A stretch of 36,437 bases of DNA from positions 1 through 36,437 of the forward strand of contig JAGIBP010000034.1 in assembly GCA_017744285.1 (NCBI GenBank), given 5' to 3'. Shown in pieces: positions 26,890 to 34,950 of this stretch; within the stretch, counting starts at the first letter, position 1; every line of letters starts with the position of its first letter. The position numbers and the translations under genes are program-made. The DNA comes from Variovorax sp. Lineage in GTDB: Bacteria > Pseudomonadota > Gammaproteobacteria > Burkholderiales > Burkholderiaceae_C. The notes below the pieces were generated by a model that was given only the letters and a program-made list of their open reading frames with translations, did no database searches and had not been told where the DNA came from.

Positions 26890-27773
26890 GCGCATTCACC
26901 GCGGACTGGCTGGCCCTGCGCGAGCCCTTCGATCGCGCCGCCCGCGCCGCCGGCATGGCCTCGTTCGATCTGCGGCGGGTGGGGGCGGCGCTGCGCAGAG
27001 GCCAGGCCCGGCTCGGGGTGCTCGACCTCGCCTGCGGCACCGGCGCGAACCTTCGCGAGCTGGCGCCGCGGCTGGGCGGCCCGCAACATTGGGTGATGGT
27101 CGATCACGATCCGCACCTGCTCGCCGCACTGCCTCATGCGATGGCCGATTGGGCGAGCGCCTGCGCGCTCGCGATGCATGCGGGCGGCGAGCATCTGCGC
27201 ATCACGGGGCCCGACTGGTCCGCCGACGTGGAGACACGGTGCCTCGACCTCGCCGCCCTGCCCGATGCCGCGCTCTTCGATGGCCCGCGCCTCGTCACCG
27301 CCTCGGCCCTGCTCGACCTCGTCTCGGCGCCGTGGATCGACGCGTGGGCGGGGCGGGCGCGCGCTTGCGGCGCGGCGCTGCTCTTCGGGCTGACCGTCGA
27401 CGGCGGCGTCGATTGGCAACCGCCGCTCGAAGACGACGAGTCCGTGCAGCGCCTGTTCGCCGCGCACCAGGGCCGCGACAAGGGATTCGGTCCTGCGCTG
27501 GGTGGCGGGGCGGCGCACCACGCCGCCACCCGCCTCGCGGCGCTGGGCTACGAGGTCGTGCGATGCCCGAGCGACTGGCGCATCGACGGCCGCGCCGGTC
27601 CGCACGCTGTCGACCTGCTGCGCGCGCTGATCGAAGGCACGGCCGCGGCCGCGATCCAGCAGGCGCCCGCGCAGACCGCCCGGGTGCAGGCGTGGGCCGC
27701 GCGCCGGCTCGAGCGTGCGGGCGAGACGCGCCTGCGCGTCGGGCATTGCGAGCTGCTGGCGACGCTGCCCTGA
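26886..27773 (+). CDS. Class I SAM-dependent methyltransferase
   Basis: 295 residues with SAM motif I VLDLACGTGANL (45-56), an acidic end of strand 2 (WVMVDHDPHLLAAL) and motif II-like LVTASALLDLVSAPWIDAWA. The C-terminal half (residues about 165-295) is acceptor-specific and not recognised. It could methylate the nitrogen, oxygen or carbon of the cluster's product. It overlaps the glycosyltransferase stop by four bases (ATGA) and converges with the RibD-type gene 13 bases away. Translational coupling to the PTPS homologue and glycosyltransferase is the best argument for a shared pathway. Confidence 0.88.
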   Translation: MSAFTADWLALREPFDRAARAAGMASFDLRRVGAALRRGQARLGVLDLACGTGANLRELAPRLGGPQHWVMVDHDPHLLAALPHAMADWASACALAMHAGGEHLRITGPDWSADVETRCLDLAALPDAALFDGPRLVTASALLDLVSAPWIDAWAGRARACGAALLFGLTVDGGVDWQPPLEDDESVQRLFAAHQGRDKGFGPALGGGAAHHAATRLAALGYEVVRCPSDWRIDGRAGPHAVDLLRALIEGTAAAAIQQAPAQTARVQAWAARRLERAGETRLRVGHCELLATLP

Positions 27774-27786
27774 TCGGGCTGGCCGC

Positions 27787-28671
27787 TCAGTGCGGCGCGG
27801 TGTCGCGCAGGTCCAGGTCCCACAGCATGTCCGCGCCCATGGCAAAGACACGGGCGGCGGGCCGCAGGCAGTGGCGCATCGCGGTGCTGCGCGGCAGTTG
27901 AAGGCCCGGCCGGCCCGAGCCGATGACCACCGGCGCGATGCTCAGATGCAGCCGGTCCAGGCAGCCCTGGGCGAGGAAGCGCGAGACGGTGACGCCGCCG
28001 CCCTCCACGAACAGCACGCGCAGGCCGCGCTGCGCCAGCTCGTTGCACAGCGCGCGCAGGTTCAGCCCGCCGGCGTCGCCCACCAGTGCGGGTACGGCCA
28101 GCACCTGCCCGGTGCCGAAGCGCCGTGCCGCTTCGGCGGCGCGCTGGGCGTCGCAGGCGAGCAGGGTCGGCGCCACATGGTCCGACAACGCGCGCAGCGT
28201 GGGCGAAAGCCGCAGCGCCGGATCGATCAGCACCCGCACCGGATGACGCCCCGGCACATGGCGCGTGGTGAGCTGCGGGTCGTCGGTGGCGGCCGTGCCG
28301 GCGCCGACGATGACGGCATCGCACAGCGCCCGCAGCCGGTGCAGATGGATCAGCACCTGCGGCCCGTTCACGTAGTGCGAATCGCCGTTGTGCGTCGCCA
28401 CGTAGCCGTCGAGGCTCTGGCCCAGCTGGCCAATCGCCCAGGGCGCGCCTTCGCGCGGACGGTCGAGCAGCGGCTTGACGAGTTCGAACAGCTCGACCGC
28501 GGCGTCGTCCCACACGCCGCGCAGCAACGTGCCGTGCACGGCGTCGACCGCCAGCGGCGTGTCCGGGCGCCACGGCAGGCGCGCGAGCCGGCCCCGGCGA
28601 TGCTCGGCGATGTCGAGGCACAAGGGCCACAGCGCATCGACGCCGGGAAGGGTGGCGGGAGCGGGCATCAT
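27787..28671 (-). CDS. RibD C-terminal-type reductase (dihydrofolate-reductase-like fold)
   Basis: 294 residues from ATG 28671 (a second ATG follows at 28668). From residue about 75 on it matches the RibD reductase/DHFR-like domain: AIGQLGQSLDGYVATHNGDSHYVNG, LRALCDAVIVGAGTAATDDPQLTTR, PVRVLIDPALRLSP, LRVLFVEGGGVTVSRFL and a closing APVVIGSGRPGL. These are NADPH and pyrimidine-ribose binding elements of enzymes that reduce ribosylamino-pyrimidines. The deaminase domain of RibD is absent; instead there are about 70 unfamiliar N-terminal residues. A pyrimidine/pteridine-type substrate fits the neighbouring PTPS fold protein. It is on the minus strand, convergent with the methyltransferase. Confidence 0.88.
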   Translation of the reverse strand: MMPAPATLPGVDALWPLCLDIAEHRRGRLARLPWRPDTPLAVDAVHGTLLRGVWDDAAVELFELVKPLLDRPREGAPWAIGQLGQSLDGYVATHNGDSHYVNGPQVLIHLHRLRALCDAVIVGAGTAATDDPQLTTRHVPGRHPVRVLIDPALRLSPTLRALSDHVAPTLLACDAQRAAEAARRFGTGQVLAVPALVGDAGGLNLRALCNELAQRGLRVLFVEGGGVTVSRFLAQGCLDRLHLSIAPVVIGSGRPGLQLPRSTAMRHCLRPAARVFAMGADMLWDLDLRDTAPH

Positions 28672-28811
28672 GGTGGGCGGATTCTGCGTGTCGAACCTCG
28701 GGGAGCCTGTCGGGAGGATGCGCGTGCGGGCGTGGCGCCGCGCTGACGCGCCGGGGCTACAGTGGCAGCTTCGCCCTCCCGCCTCGGGCGGGCCCGCCAC
28801 GGACATTCATC

Positions 28812-30035
28812 ATGCCATCGAACATCGTCATCATCGGCGGCGGCCATGCGGCCGCCCAGCTCTGCGCCGGGCTCGCGGAAGCGGGGCAGGGCGCGCGCAT
28901 CCACCTGGTGTGCGAGGAAGCGGCCATTCCCTACCACCGCCCGCCGCTGTCGAAGACCTTCCTCAAGAGCCCCGACGAAACGCCTCAGTTGCACCGGCCC
29001 GAGGCGTGGTATGCGGAGAACGGCATCTCGCTGCACCTCGGCGATGCCGCGCTCGCGATCGACCGGGCAGCGCGCACCGTCACCCTGCGTTCGGGCGCGG
29101 TGCTCGGCTGGGAGCGGCTGGTGCTGGCGACCGGCACGCGGGCGCGCCGCATCTCGGCGCTCGATGGGCTGGAGAACGTGGCGCTCCTGCGCGCCGCCGA
29201 CGAGGCCGTGCGCCTTCGCGCCAGGCTCGCCGCGGCCCGGCACGTGACGGTGCTCGGCGGCGGCTTCATCGGTCTCGAGGTGGCGGCCACCGCGCTGGCG
29301 CTGGGCAAGCAGGTGCTGGTGCTCGAAAGCGCGCCGCGCCTGCTGAGCCGGGCGGTGTCGCCCGAGCTGTCGGCGCACGTTCTCTCCACGCATCGCGCCG
29401 CCGGCATGGATGTGCGCGTCGGCGTGCGGACGGGCGTGCTGCAGGTCGATGGCAGCCACCTGACCGCGATCGAGGTCGATGGCCAGCCGCAGCCGGTCGA
29501 CCTGCTGCTGCTGGGCATCGGCGCGGTGCCCGAGGTCGCGCTCGCGCAGGCCGCGGGGCTCGAATGCGCCGACGGCATCGTGGTGGACGCCTTCATGCAG
29601 ACCAGCGACGAGGCGATCCTCGCGGTGGGCGACTGCACCCGCTTCCCGGACCAGCGCGGAGGGACGGCGCTGCGGCTGGAGTCGGTGCAGAACGCGAACG
29701 ATCAGGCCCGCACGGCAGTCGCGACCCTCTCGGGGGCGCCGCGTCCGCACGACGCGGTGCCGTGGTTCTGGTCGGACCAGGGCGGCCTGCGGCTTCAGAT
29801 GGCGGGGCTGGTGCCGGCCCCGGGCACCGCGGGCGCGAGCACGGTGCGGCGGCCCGGCGCGAGCGCGGCGTCGTTCTCGCTGATGCACTACGTGGACGCG
29901 CAACTGCGCTGCGTCGAATCGGTCAACGCGCCGCTCGACCACATGATGAGCCGCAAGTTGCTCGAGGCGGGCCGCAGCCCTGAACCCGCCGTCGCGGCCG
30001 ATCCGGCCGTGCCGCTGAAGTCGCTCTTGGCTTAA
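28812..30035 (+). CDS. NAD(P)/FAD-dependent oxidoreductase (ferredoxin/rubredoxin reductase type)
   Basis: 407-residue two-dinucleotide flavoprotein of the Rieske-ferredoxin reductase group (BphA4, PuxA-like). Motifs are the FAD GxGxxA (IVIIGGGHAAAQLCAGL), PYHRPPLSK, the NAD-binding VTVLGGGFIGLEVAATAL, the second FAD motif ILAVGDCTRFP and the WFWSDQGGLRLQMAG signature of the family. It would pass electrons from NADH to a ferredoxin or Rieske protein, but no ferredoxin or oxygenase gene lies beside it, so the partner is elsewhere. ATG 28812 is 140 bases from the divergent RibD-type gene. The stop overlaps the convergent hypothetical gene by four bases. Confidence 0.9.
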   Translation: MPSNIVIIGGGHAAAQLCAGLAEAGQGARIHLVCEEAAIPYHRPPLSKTFLKSPDETPQLHRPEAWYAENGISLHLGDAALAIDRAARTVTLRSGAVLGWERLVLATGTRARRISALDGLENVALLRAADEAVRLRARLAAARHVTVLGGGFIGLEVAATALALGKQVLVLESAPRLLSRAVSPELSAHVLSTHRAAGMDVRVGVRTGVLQVDGSHLTAIEVDGQPQPVDLLLLGIGAVPEVALAQAAGLECADGIVVDAFMQTSDEAILAVGDCTRFPDQRGGTALRLESVQNANDQARTAVATLSGAPRPHDAVPWFWSDQGGLRLQMAGLVPAPGTAGASTVRRPGASAASFSLMHYVDAQLRCVESVNAPLDHMMSRKLLEAGRSPEPAVAADPAVPLKSLLA

Positions 30036-30250
30036 CGGGCGTCGCGTTCCGCCGGCGCCGCGACGTTCTTGCGGATCTCGGCGTCCATGATGCGCGTGCC
30101 GGCCGCGAGCGCGGCCTCGTAGGTGTCCGCACCGAACTCGGCGGAACGCAGCACCTTGCGCGGCGCGCCGCCAGCGTCGGTTTCGAGCAGCGTCCAGAGG
30201 AACGATCCGGGCGCAGGCTCGTCGATGACGAGTTTGATCGGGTTTTTCAT
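30032..30250 (-). CDS. Conserved-looking small protein, unknown function
   Basis: 72 residues, cytosolic: MKNPIKLVIDEPAPGSFLWTLLETDAG at the start, then strand-like KVLRSAEFGADTYEAALAAG and a charged helix. The strand-strand-helix order with a FLWTLLE core recalls small proteins seen in Comamonadaceae, but no family name is certain. ATG 30250 has no clear ribosome-binding site. The stop lies across the stop of the convergent flavoprotein gene. Confidence 0.6.
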   Translation of the reverse strand: MKNPIKLVIDEPAPGSFLWTLLETDAGGAPRKVLRSAEFGADTYEAALAAGTRIMDAEIRKNVAAPAERDAR

Positions 30251-30287
30251 GATGTATTGATGGTGGGCGCGCCCCCTTGGTTTTTCT

Positions 30288-30303
30288 GTAGGGCAATGCC
30301 TAC
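30288..30303. promoter_or_regulatory. Imperfect palindrome in the 166-base gap
   Basis: GTAGGGCAATGCCTAC holds five-base inverted arms GTAGG and CCTAC separated by six bases. It lies 38 bases upstream of the start of the minus-strand small gene and could be a site for a LuxR-type or other dimeric regulator. Confidence 0.35.
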
Positions 30304-30412
30304 GTTACGCCGGGGGCCGAGCCCTTGCGCTGACGACCGCGCGCTGTGCGGTTTTTGGCGGCTCGGGTATCTGCCGAGGCCCGCTACGTGCTCGCGCGTG
30401 TGTAACGGTAGT

Positions 30413-30418
30413 TAAAAT
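30413..30418 (+). promoter_or_regulatory. Candidate -10 element for a small membrane-protein gene
   Basis: TAAAAT has five of six bases of the sigma-70 -10 consensus. Its last base is seven bases before ATG 30426, so transcription could begin at the start codon (leaderless). An 11-base palindrome ATGTATTACAT (30417-30427) overlaps it. No -35 is clear. Confidence 0.35.
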
Positions 30419-30425
30419 GTATTAC

Positions 30426-30614
30426 ATGAATACCGACCGCGACAACTTCCACGACTGGCATCGGGACAAGCCGGACACCACGTCGTTCTCGGGTCTGCAC
30501 CGCAACGAAATGCCTCTGCGCCACCCGCCCGTCGCGCGTTGGGGGCGGCTGGTGTTCTTCGCGGCGCTCGGCGTGGCGCTGGTCCTCGGCTTCAAGTACT
30601 TCGCGCGCCTCTGA
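30426..30614 (+). CDS. Small single-span membrane protein, unknown function
   Basis: 62 residues from ATG 30426; an in-frame ATG at 30417 adds three residues but falls inside the -10-like element. The N-terminal half is charged (MNTDRDNFHDWHRDKP), the C-terminal half a single membrane helix ([18 protein letters not shown]) ending RL, so a probable N-in or N-out anchor. No family recognised. Its last 23 bases overlap, convergently, the end of the minus-strand gene 30592-30882. Confidence 0.55.
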   Translation: MNTDRDNFHDWHRDKPDTTSFSGLHRNEMPLRHPPVARWGRLVFFAALGVALVLGFKYFARL

Positions 30615-30882
30615 GCCCGCGTTCGGCCACTTCGGTTCGCGCGGCACGCAGGCGCAGCACCTGAAGCGCGGCGCCGATGAGGAAGACCGCGAACAACCCG
30701 CCGATGACCCCCTGCAAGGCCGGCGAGGCATCCGGGCCCGCCACCCAGGGGGCTCCGAGCGGCAGGCGCGTGGCGGTCTCCGTCGCGCCCGGGGTCATGT
30801 GAAAGAAGAAGGTCAGCGAATAGCCGACCGTCGCCACATAGGGCGAGATCTCCCTGTAGCGGTGCGCGGGGCGCGCGAGCAT
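30592..30882 (-). CDS. Probable two-span membrane protein, unknown function
   Basis: 96 residues with two hydrophobic segments ([16 protein letters not shown] and [20 protein letters not shown]) and a charged C-terminus ([14 protein letters not shown]). No ribosome-binding site precedes ATG 30882 and no family is recognised. The hydrophobic pattern supports a real gene, but the convergent overlap with the small plus-strand gene and the lack of a start signal keep confidence low. Confidence 0.5.
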   Translation of the reverse strand: MLARPAHRYREISPYVATVGYSLTFFFHMTPGATETATRLPLGAPWVAGPDASPALQGVIGGLFAVFLIGAALQVLRLRAARTEVAERGLRGARST

Positions 30883-31040
30883 GGAGCGTGAAGCGCCCGG
30901 CTCGCCATTCGTCGTTTGACGTATGGCGAGGCGGCTCCGCGCGCTTCCAAAACCAAACGGGCTCGTCTACGCTCGTCATCCGCTCCCGATCGGGCGCGCG
31001 TCTCGCTCCTGCCTCCCAGCACCACCACGGAAAGGACTCC

Positions 31041-31862
31041 ATGAGCACCATCACCACCCCTGACGGCACCCAGATCTTCTACAAGGACTGGGGCCGAGGC
31101 CGGCCGGTCGTCTTCTCGCATGGCTGGCCGCTGACAGCCGATGCCTGGGATGCGCAGATGGTCTTCCTCGGCGAGCGCGGCTTTCGCGTGATCGCGCACG
31201 ACCGGCGCGGCCATGGCCGATCGAGCCAGCCCTGGGACGGCAACGACATGGACACCTACGCCGACGATCTCGCCGCGCTGATGAACGCGCTCGACCTGCG
31301 CGACGCGGTGATGGTCGGCCACTCGACCGGCGGCGGCGAGGTCACGCGGTACATCGGCCGTCACGGCACCGCGCGCGTCGCCAAGGCGGTGCTGCTCGGC
31401 GCGGTGCCGCCGCAGATGCTGAAGACCGCCGCGAATCCCGGCGGCCTGCCGCTCGAGGTCTTCGATGGCATTCGCGCGGGCGTGACCGCCGACCGCTCCC
31501 AGTTCTTCATGGACCTGACGCTGCCCTTCTACGGCTACAACCGGCCCGGCGCGAAGGTCTCGCAGGGGGTGCGCGATTCGTTCTGGCTGCAGGGCATGAT
31601 GGGCGGGCACAAGGGGCTGCTCGACTGCATCAGGCAGTTCTCGGAGACCGACTTCACCGAGGACCTGAAGAAGTTCGACGTGCCGACGCTCATCGCGCAC
31701 GGCGACGATGACCAGATCGTGCCGATCGGCGCCTCGGCCATGCTGTCGTCCAAGCTGGTCAAGGGCGCGACGCTCAAGGTCTACCCCGGCGGCTCGCACG
31801 GCCTGGCCACGACGCAGGCGGACGCCTTCAACGCCGACCTGCTGGCGTTCATCCAGGGGTGA
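31041..31862 (+). CDS. Alpha/beta hydrolase (non-heme chloroperoxidase/esterase type)
   Basis: 273-residue alpha/beta hydrolase of the cofactor-free haloperoxidase group. The nucleophile elbow is GHSTGG, the acid is in [12 protein letters not shown] and the histidine in [30 protein letters not shown] provides the oxyanion-hole strand. The family hydrolyses esters and, with organic acids and peroxide, can halogenate; the natural substrate is unknown. No signal peptide, so cytosolic. ATG 31041 follows GGAAAGGA; upstream open frame is spurious. It converges with regA. Confidence 0.95.
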   Translation: MSTITTPDGTQIFYKDWGRGRPVVFSHGWPLTADAWDAQMVFLGERGFRVIAHDRRGHGRSSQPWDGNDMDTYADDLAALMNALDLRDAVMVGHSTGGGEVTRYIGRHGTARVAKAVLLGAVPPQMLKTAANPGGLPLEVFDGIRAGVTADRSQFFMDLTLPFYGYNRPGAKVSQGVRDSFWLQGMMGGHKGLLDCIRQFSETDFTEDLKKFDVPTLIAHGDDDQIVPIGASAMLSSKLVKGATLKVYPGGSHGLATTQADAFNADLLAFIQG

Positions 31863-31886
31863 GCGAGCGGCGCGAGCGAATGGCGC

Positions 31887-32429
31887 CTACTTGACCTGCT
31901 GCTTGCCCAGCTTGCGCGCCAGCGTGCGCCGGTGCATGCCGAGCCGGCGCGCGGTCTCGGAGATGTTGAAGCCCGTCTCGGCGAGCGTCTCGTGGATGCG
32001 CTCCCATTCGAGCGTCTTGATCGAGGTCGAGCGGTTGGTCAGCTCGACCTCCGTCGTGCCTTCGGCGCGTCCGAAGGCCGCCTCGATGTCGTCGGTGTTG
32101 GAGGGCTTGGCCAGGTAGTGGCAGGCGCCGAGCTTGATCGCCTCGACCGCGGTGGCGATGCTCGCGAAGCCGGTGAGCACCACGATCAGCATCGAGGGGT
32201 CATGGCGATTGAGCGTCTGCACGCAGGCGAGCCCCGAGGCGTCGCCGTTGAGCTTGAGGTCGACCACCGCGTAGCCGGGCGAGTGCGTTTGGAGCAGCTG
32301 CGCCACCTGGTCGAGGTTCGAGGCATGCATGACGGTGTAGCCCCGGCGCTCGAACGAGCGCCCGAGCGTGCGCGCGAAGGCCGCGTCGTCCTCCACGATC
32401 AGCAGCAGGCGTTCAGCGTCGGTGTCCAT
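31887..32429 (-). CDS. regA: RegA/RoxR-family response regulator
   Basis: 180-residue response regulator. The receiver domain has the acidic pocket (EDD, residues 13-15), the phosphoacceptor D57 (VVDLKL), the switch Thr in VVLTGF and Lys in LAKPSN. The C-terminal Fis-type helix-turn-helix (FNISETARRLGMHRRTLARKL) is the strongly conserved DNA-binding part of RegA/PrrA/ActR/RoxR proteins. These regulate respiratory oxidases, nitrogen and carbon metabolism in answer to redox state. It overlaps the regB end by 17 bases, so the pair is co-transcribed and translationally linked. Being downstream of cyo and surf1, it may autoregulate its own operon and the oxidase. Confidence 0.94.
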   Translation of the reverse strand: MDTDAERLLLIVEDDAAFARTLGRSFERRGYTVMHASNLDQVAQLLQTHSPGYAVVDLKLNGDASGLACVQTLNRHDPSMLIVVLTGFASIATAVEAIKLGACHYLAKPSNTDDIEAAFGRAEGTTEVELTNRSTSIKTLEWERIHETLAETGFNISETARRLGMHRRTLARKLGKQQVK

Positions 32430-33768
32430 CGTCTTCGTCGTCGTCCTCTTCCTCGAGCGTGATCGCGGCCAGCGGCAGGGTCAGCGTGACGACCGCGCCG
32501 CCTTCCGGACGGTTGCGCGCCGTGACGCTGCCGCCCAGCGTGCGCGCCACGTTGACCACCAGGAACAGGCCCAGGCCGCCGCCGGGACGGCCTTTGCTCG
32601 ACTGGTAGGGCTTGCCGAACTGCGCCAGCATCTCGGGCGCGAACCCGGGGCCGACGTCCGAGACGGTCAGGGTCAGCGCATTGCCGTCCTGCGATACCGT
32701 GAGGCCCACCCACTGGGGCGAGGCCTCCAGCGCATTGTCGAGCACGTTGCAGATCATCTGCTTGAGCGCCGAATCCGAGACCATGGGCAAGTCGTGGCCG
32801 AAGCGGTTCTCGTAGGCGAAGGAACTCGCCGCGCGCGTCGTGCGCCATTCCTGGACCAGGTCGTCCAGGAAGGTGCTGACCGTGGTCTCCACCGAGTTCT
32901 CGCCGCGCGCCTCGCCCGCCGACAGCAGGATGCCGCTCAGGATGGTCTTGCAGCGCTGGACCTGGGCTTCCATCTCGATGACCTCTTCGAGCAGTTCGGG
33001 GTCGGAGGTGAAGTGGGGCAGATGGCGCCAGTCGCCCAGGATCACCGCGAGCGTGGCGAGCGGCGTGCCGAGCTCGTGGGCCGCGCCGGACGCCAGGAGG
33101 CCCATGCGGACGATGTGCTCCTCTTCGGCGGCGCGATGGCGCAGGTCGGCCAGGCGCGCGTCGCGCCCGCGCAGGATGCGGCTGATCCGCGTGATGAACA
33201 CCACCAGCAGCGCCGCCACCAGCGCGAAGCAGATCAGCATGCCGACCACGTAGGGCCTGAACAGGCCCTGGCCGGCATCCAGCCGCTGCGGCAGCGGTTC
33301 CGAAAAGAGTGCGAGCCCCGCGAAGCACGCGATGGTCACGCCGACCATGGTCCAGGTCGACCACGATTCCAGCAGCACCGCCGCCAGGATCACCTGCAGC
33401 AGGTAGAGGAAGACGAAGGGGTTCGCCGCGCCGCCGCTCAGGTAGAGCTGGGCCGTGAGCATGCCGACATCGACCAGCAGCGCGATGAAGAGCTCGGTGT
33501 TGGTCACGTCGCGCGGGATGCGCCAGCGCAGTTGGCTCGCGGCGTTGAAGGCCGCCAGGCCGGCCAGCACCGCCAGCATCTGGTCGAGCGGCAGGCGGAT
33601 GCCGAATCCGTAGTGCACCACCAGGATCGTGGCCACCTGGCCGACCACGGCGATCCAGCGCAGCTGGATCAGCTGCTGCATGTTCTTCAGGCCGGTGGCG
33701 TCGCCGAAGCGCGCGCCGGGCCGGGGGTCGGATCGGGGCGCCGGCGCGATCGCGATGGGGTCAGTCAT
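32413..33768 (-). CDS. regB: RegB/PrrB-family redox-sensing histidine kinase
   Basis: 451-residue membrane kinase partner of RegA. The N-terminal half has about six membrane helices and the quinone-site motif GGAANPF (112-118), matching the RegB signature GGxxNPF. The dimerisation/H-box has phospho-acceptor H231 (GAAHELGTPLATLA). C273 in QRCKTIL corresponds to the RegB redox-active Cys, 42 residues after the His. ATP-binding boxes follow (QMICNVLDNALEASP, DVGPGF, GGGLGLFLV). The C-terminus ends in an acidic run (EEEDDDEDDG). ATG 33768 overlaps the surf1 stop by eight bases; an in-frame ATG at 33777 is possible. Kinase activity is expected to rise when quinones are reduced. Confidence 0.94.
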   Translation of the reverse strand: MTDPIAIAPAPRSDPRPGARFGDATGLKNMQQLIQLRWIAVVGQVATILVVHYGFGIRLPLDQMLAVLAGLAAFNAASQLRWRIPRDVTNTELFIALLVDVGMLTAQLYLSGGAANPFVFLYLLQVILAAVLLESWSTWTMVGVTIACFAGLALFSEPLPQRLDAGQGLFRPYVVGMLICFALVAALLVVFITRISRILRGRDARLADLRHRAAEEEHIVRMGLLASGAAHELGTPLATLAVILGDWRHLPHFTSDPELLEEVIEMEAQVQRCKTILSGILLSAGEARGENSVETTVSTFLDDLVQEWRTTRAASSFAYENRFGHDLPMVSDSALKQMICNVLDNALEASPQWVGLTVSQDGNALTLTVSDVGPGFAPEMLAQFGKPYQSSKGRPGGGLGLFLVVNVARTLGGSVTARNRPEGGAVVTLTLPLAAITLEEEDDDEDDGHRR

Positions 33769-34546
33769 GGCGCGCATCTTCGCGCATGCGGCTGCGGCGC
33801 ACCCGCAACTCGTCGCGCGCCACGTAGCCTGCAGCTGCGAGGACCATGAGCGCCAGGCCGAACCAGGTGATCGCGTAGGTCAGATGGCTGTTCGGAAACT
33901 GGATGACCGTCAGGCCCGCGATGGGCCAGGCCGGTTCCTTCGCGGCTGCGGTGCCGGGGCCGGCGGGCGCTGCCTCGTCGATGAAGAAGGGCGCGACGCG
34001 GTTCAGCCCGCGCGCGGCCGCGATGGCCTGCACGTCGCGCGAGTACCAGAGGTTGGCTGCCGGATTGTTGTGGCGAAGGAAGCCGCCGCCGGGCTCGGTG
34101 ATGCGCAGGAGGCCGGTGACGGTCGCTTCGCCGGCCGGCGCGCGGTCGCCGCGGGTGGCGCGGTCGCGGCGCTCGGGCGAAACGAATCCGCGGTTGACGA
34201 ACACGATGCTGCCGTCGGCCTGCTGCAGGGGTGTCAGCACCCAGTAGCCGCCGCCGAGGGCGGTGGTGGCCTGCACCAGGGTTTCGCGATCGTGGAGGAA
34301 GGTGCCGCTCGCGGTGACGCGACGGTATTCGTCGGACGCGGCCTGGACCTGGGGCCATTGTCCGGGCCCCGGGACCGGGGCGGCGGGCGCGTGGACGCGC
34401 TGGTCGACCTTGGCGATGAGATCGAGCTTCCAGGCTCGCCGCTCGACCTGCCAGAGGCCGAGGGCGACGAGCCCGGTGAAGACCAGGAGCGCGCCGATCC
34501 CGAGCGCGATCAGGAAGGGCCCGGAACGGGGGCCGCGTTCGCTCAA
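33761..34546 (-). CDS. SURF1-family oxidase assembly protein
   Basis: 261-residue membrane protein of the SURF1/Shy1 family, two membrane helices (FLIALGIGALLVFTGLVALG and NSHLTYAITWFGLALMVLAAAGY) around a periplasmic domain. Family marks are LGLWQVERRAWKLDLI near the N-terminus, GGGYWVLTPL, VFVNRGFV and the C-terminal FPNSHLTYAITW. SURF1 proteins assist heme insertion into oxidase subunit I. The likely start is TTG 34546, overlapping the cyoD TGA; no ribosome-binding site is evident, so translational coupling is likely. Its place after cyoD suggests it serves the bo3 oxidase here. A longer frame to 34615 is inside cyoD. Confidence 0.93.
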   Translation of the reverse strand: MSERGPRSGPFLIALGIGALLVFTGLVALGLWQVERRAWKLDLIAKVDQRVHAPAAPVPGPGQWPQVQAASDEYRRVTASGTFLHDRETLVQATTALGGGYWVLTPLQQADGSIVFVNRGFVSPERRDRATRGDRAPAGEATVTGLLRITEPGGGFLRHNNPAANLWYSRDVQAIAAARGLNRVAPFFIDEAAPAGPGTAAAKEPAWPIAGLTVIQFPNSHLTYAITWFGLALMVLAAAGYVARDELRVRRSRMREDARHD

Positions 34547-34950
34547 GGCTTGTGCTGGTGCTGTTCCGTGGTCATGTGCGGCATCATGTTGCGGTTCATG
34601 TGGTACATGACCCACAGCGAGCCGCTCAGCGTGATGACGACCACCACCACGGTGAAGATGAACGCGAGCATGTTCCAGCCATGCTCGGCCTTCGAATCCA
34701 TGTGCAGGAAGTACACCATGTGCACCACGATCTGCACCGCCGCGAAGGCGAGGATGACCATCGCCGTCGTGCTGGGCTTCTCGAACACGTTGCCCATCAC
34801 CATCCAGAAGGGGATCGCCGTCAGGATGATCGACAGGACGAAGCCGGTCATGTAGCCCTTCAGGGTGGCGTGCGGTGCGCCATCGTCGTGGCCGTGGTGA
34901 TCGTCGTGGTGGTGATCGCCGTGCGCGGGCGTTGCGTTGTGCGCGCTCAT
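34543..34950 (-). CDS. cyoD: Cytochrome bo3 quinol oxidase subunit IV, His-rich N-terminus
   Basis: 135-residue small subunit that stabilises the oxidase complex, with three membrane helices (TGFVLSIILTAIPFWMVM, AMVILAFAAVQIVVHMVYFL, MLAFIFTVVVVVITLSGSLW) and the conserved VHMVYFLHMD segment. The first 27 residues hold nine His (HGDHHHDDHHGHDD), and the C-terminus is Met/His rich (NRNMMPHMTTEQHQHK), making it longer than the usual CyoD of about 110 residues. ATG 34950 overlaps the cyoC stop (ATGA). Confidence 0.94.
   Translation of the reverse strand: MSAHNATPAHGDHHHDDHHGHDDGAPHATLKGYMTGFVLSIILTAIPFWMVMGNVFEKPSTTAMVILAFAAVQIVVHMVYFLHMDSKAEHGWNMLAFIFTVVVVVITLSGSLWVMYHMNRNMMPHMTTEQHQHKP

Noticed and set aside
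27787..28671. Full RibD of riboflavin synthesis
   Set aside because: The zinc deaminase domain is absent and no ribE, ribA or ribH lies next to it.
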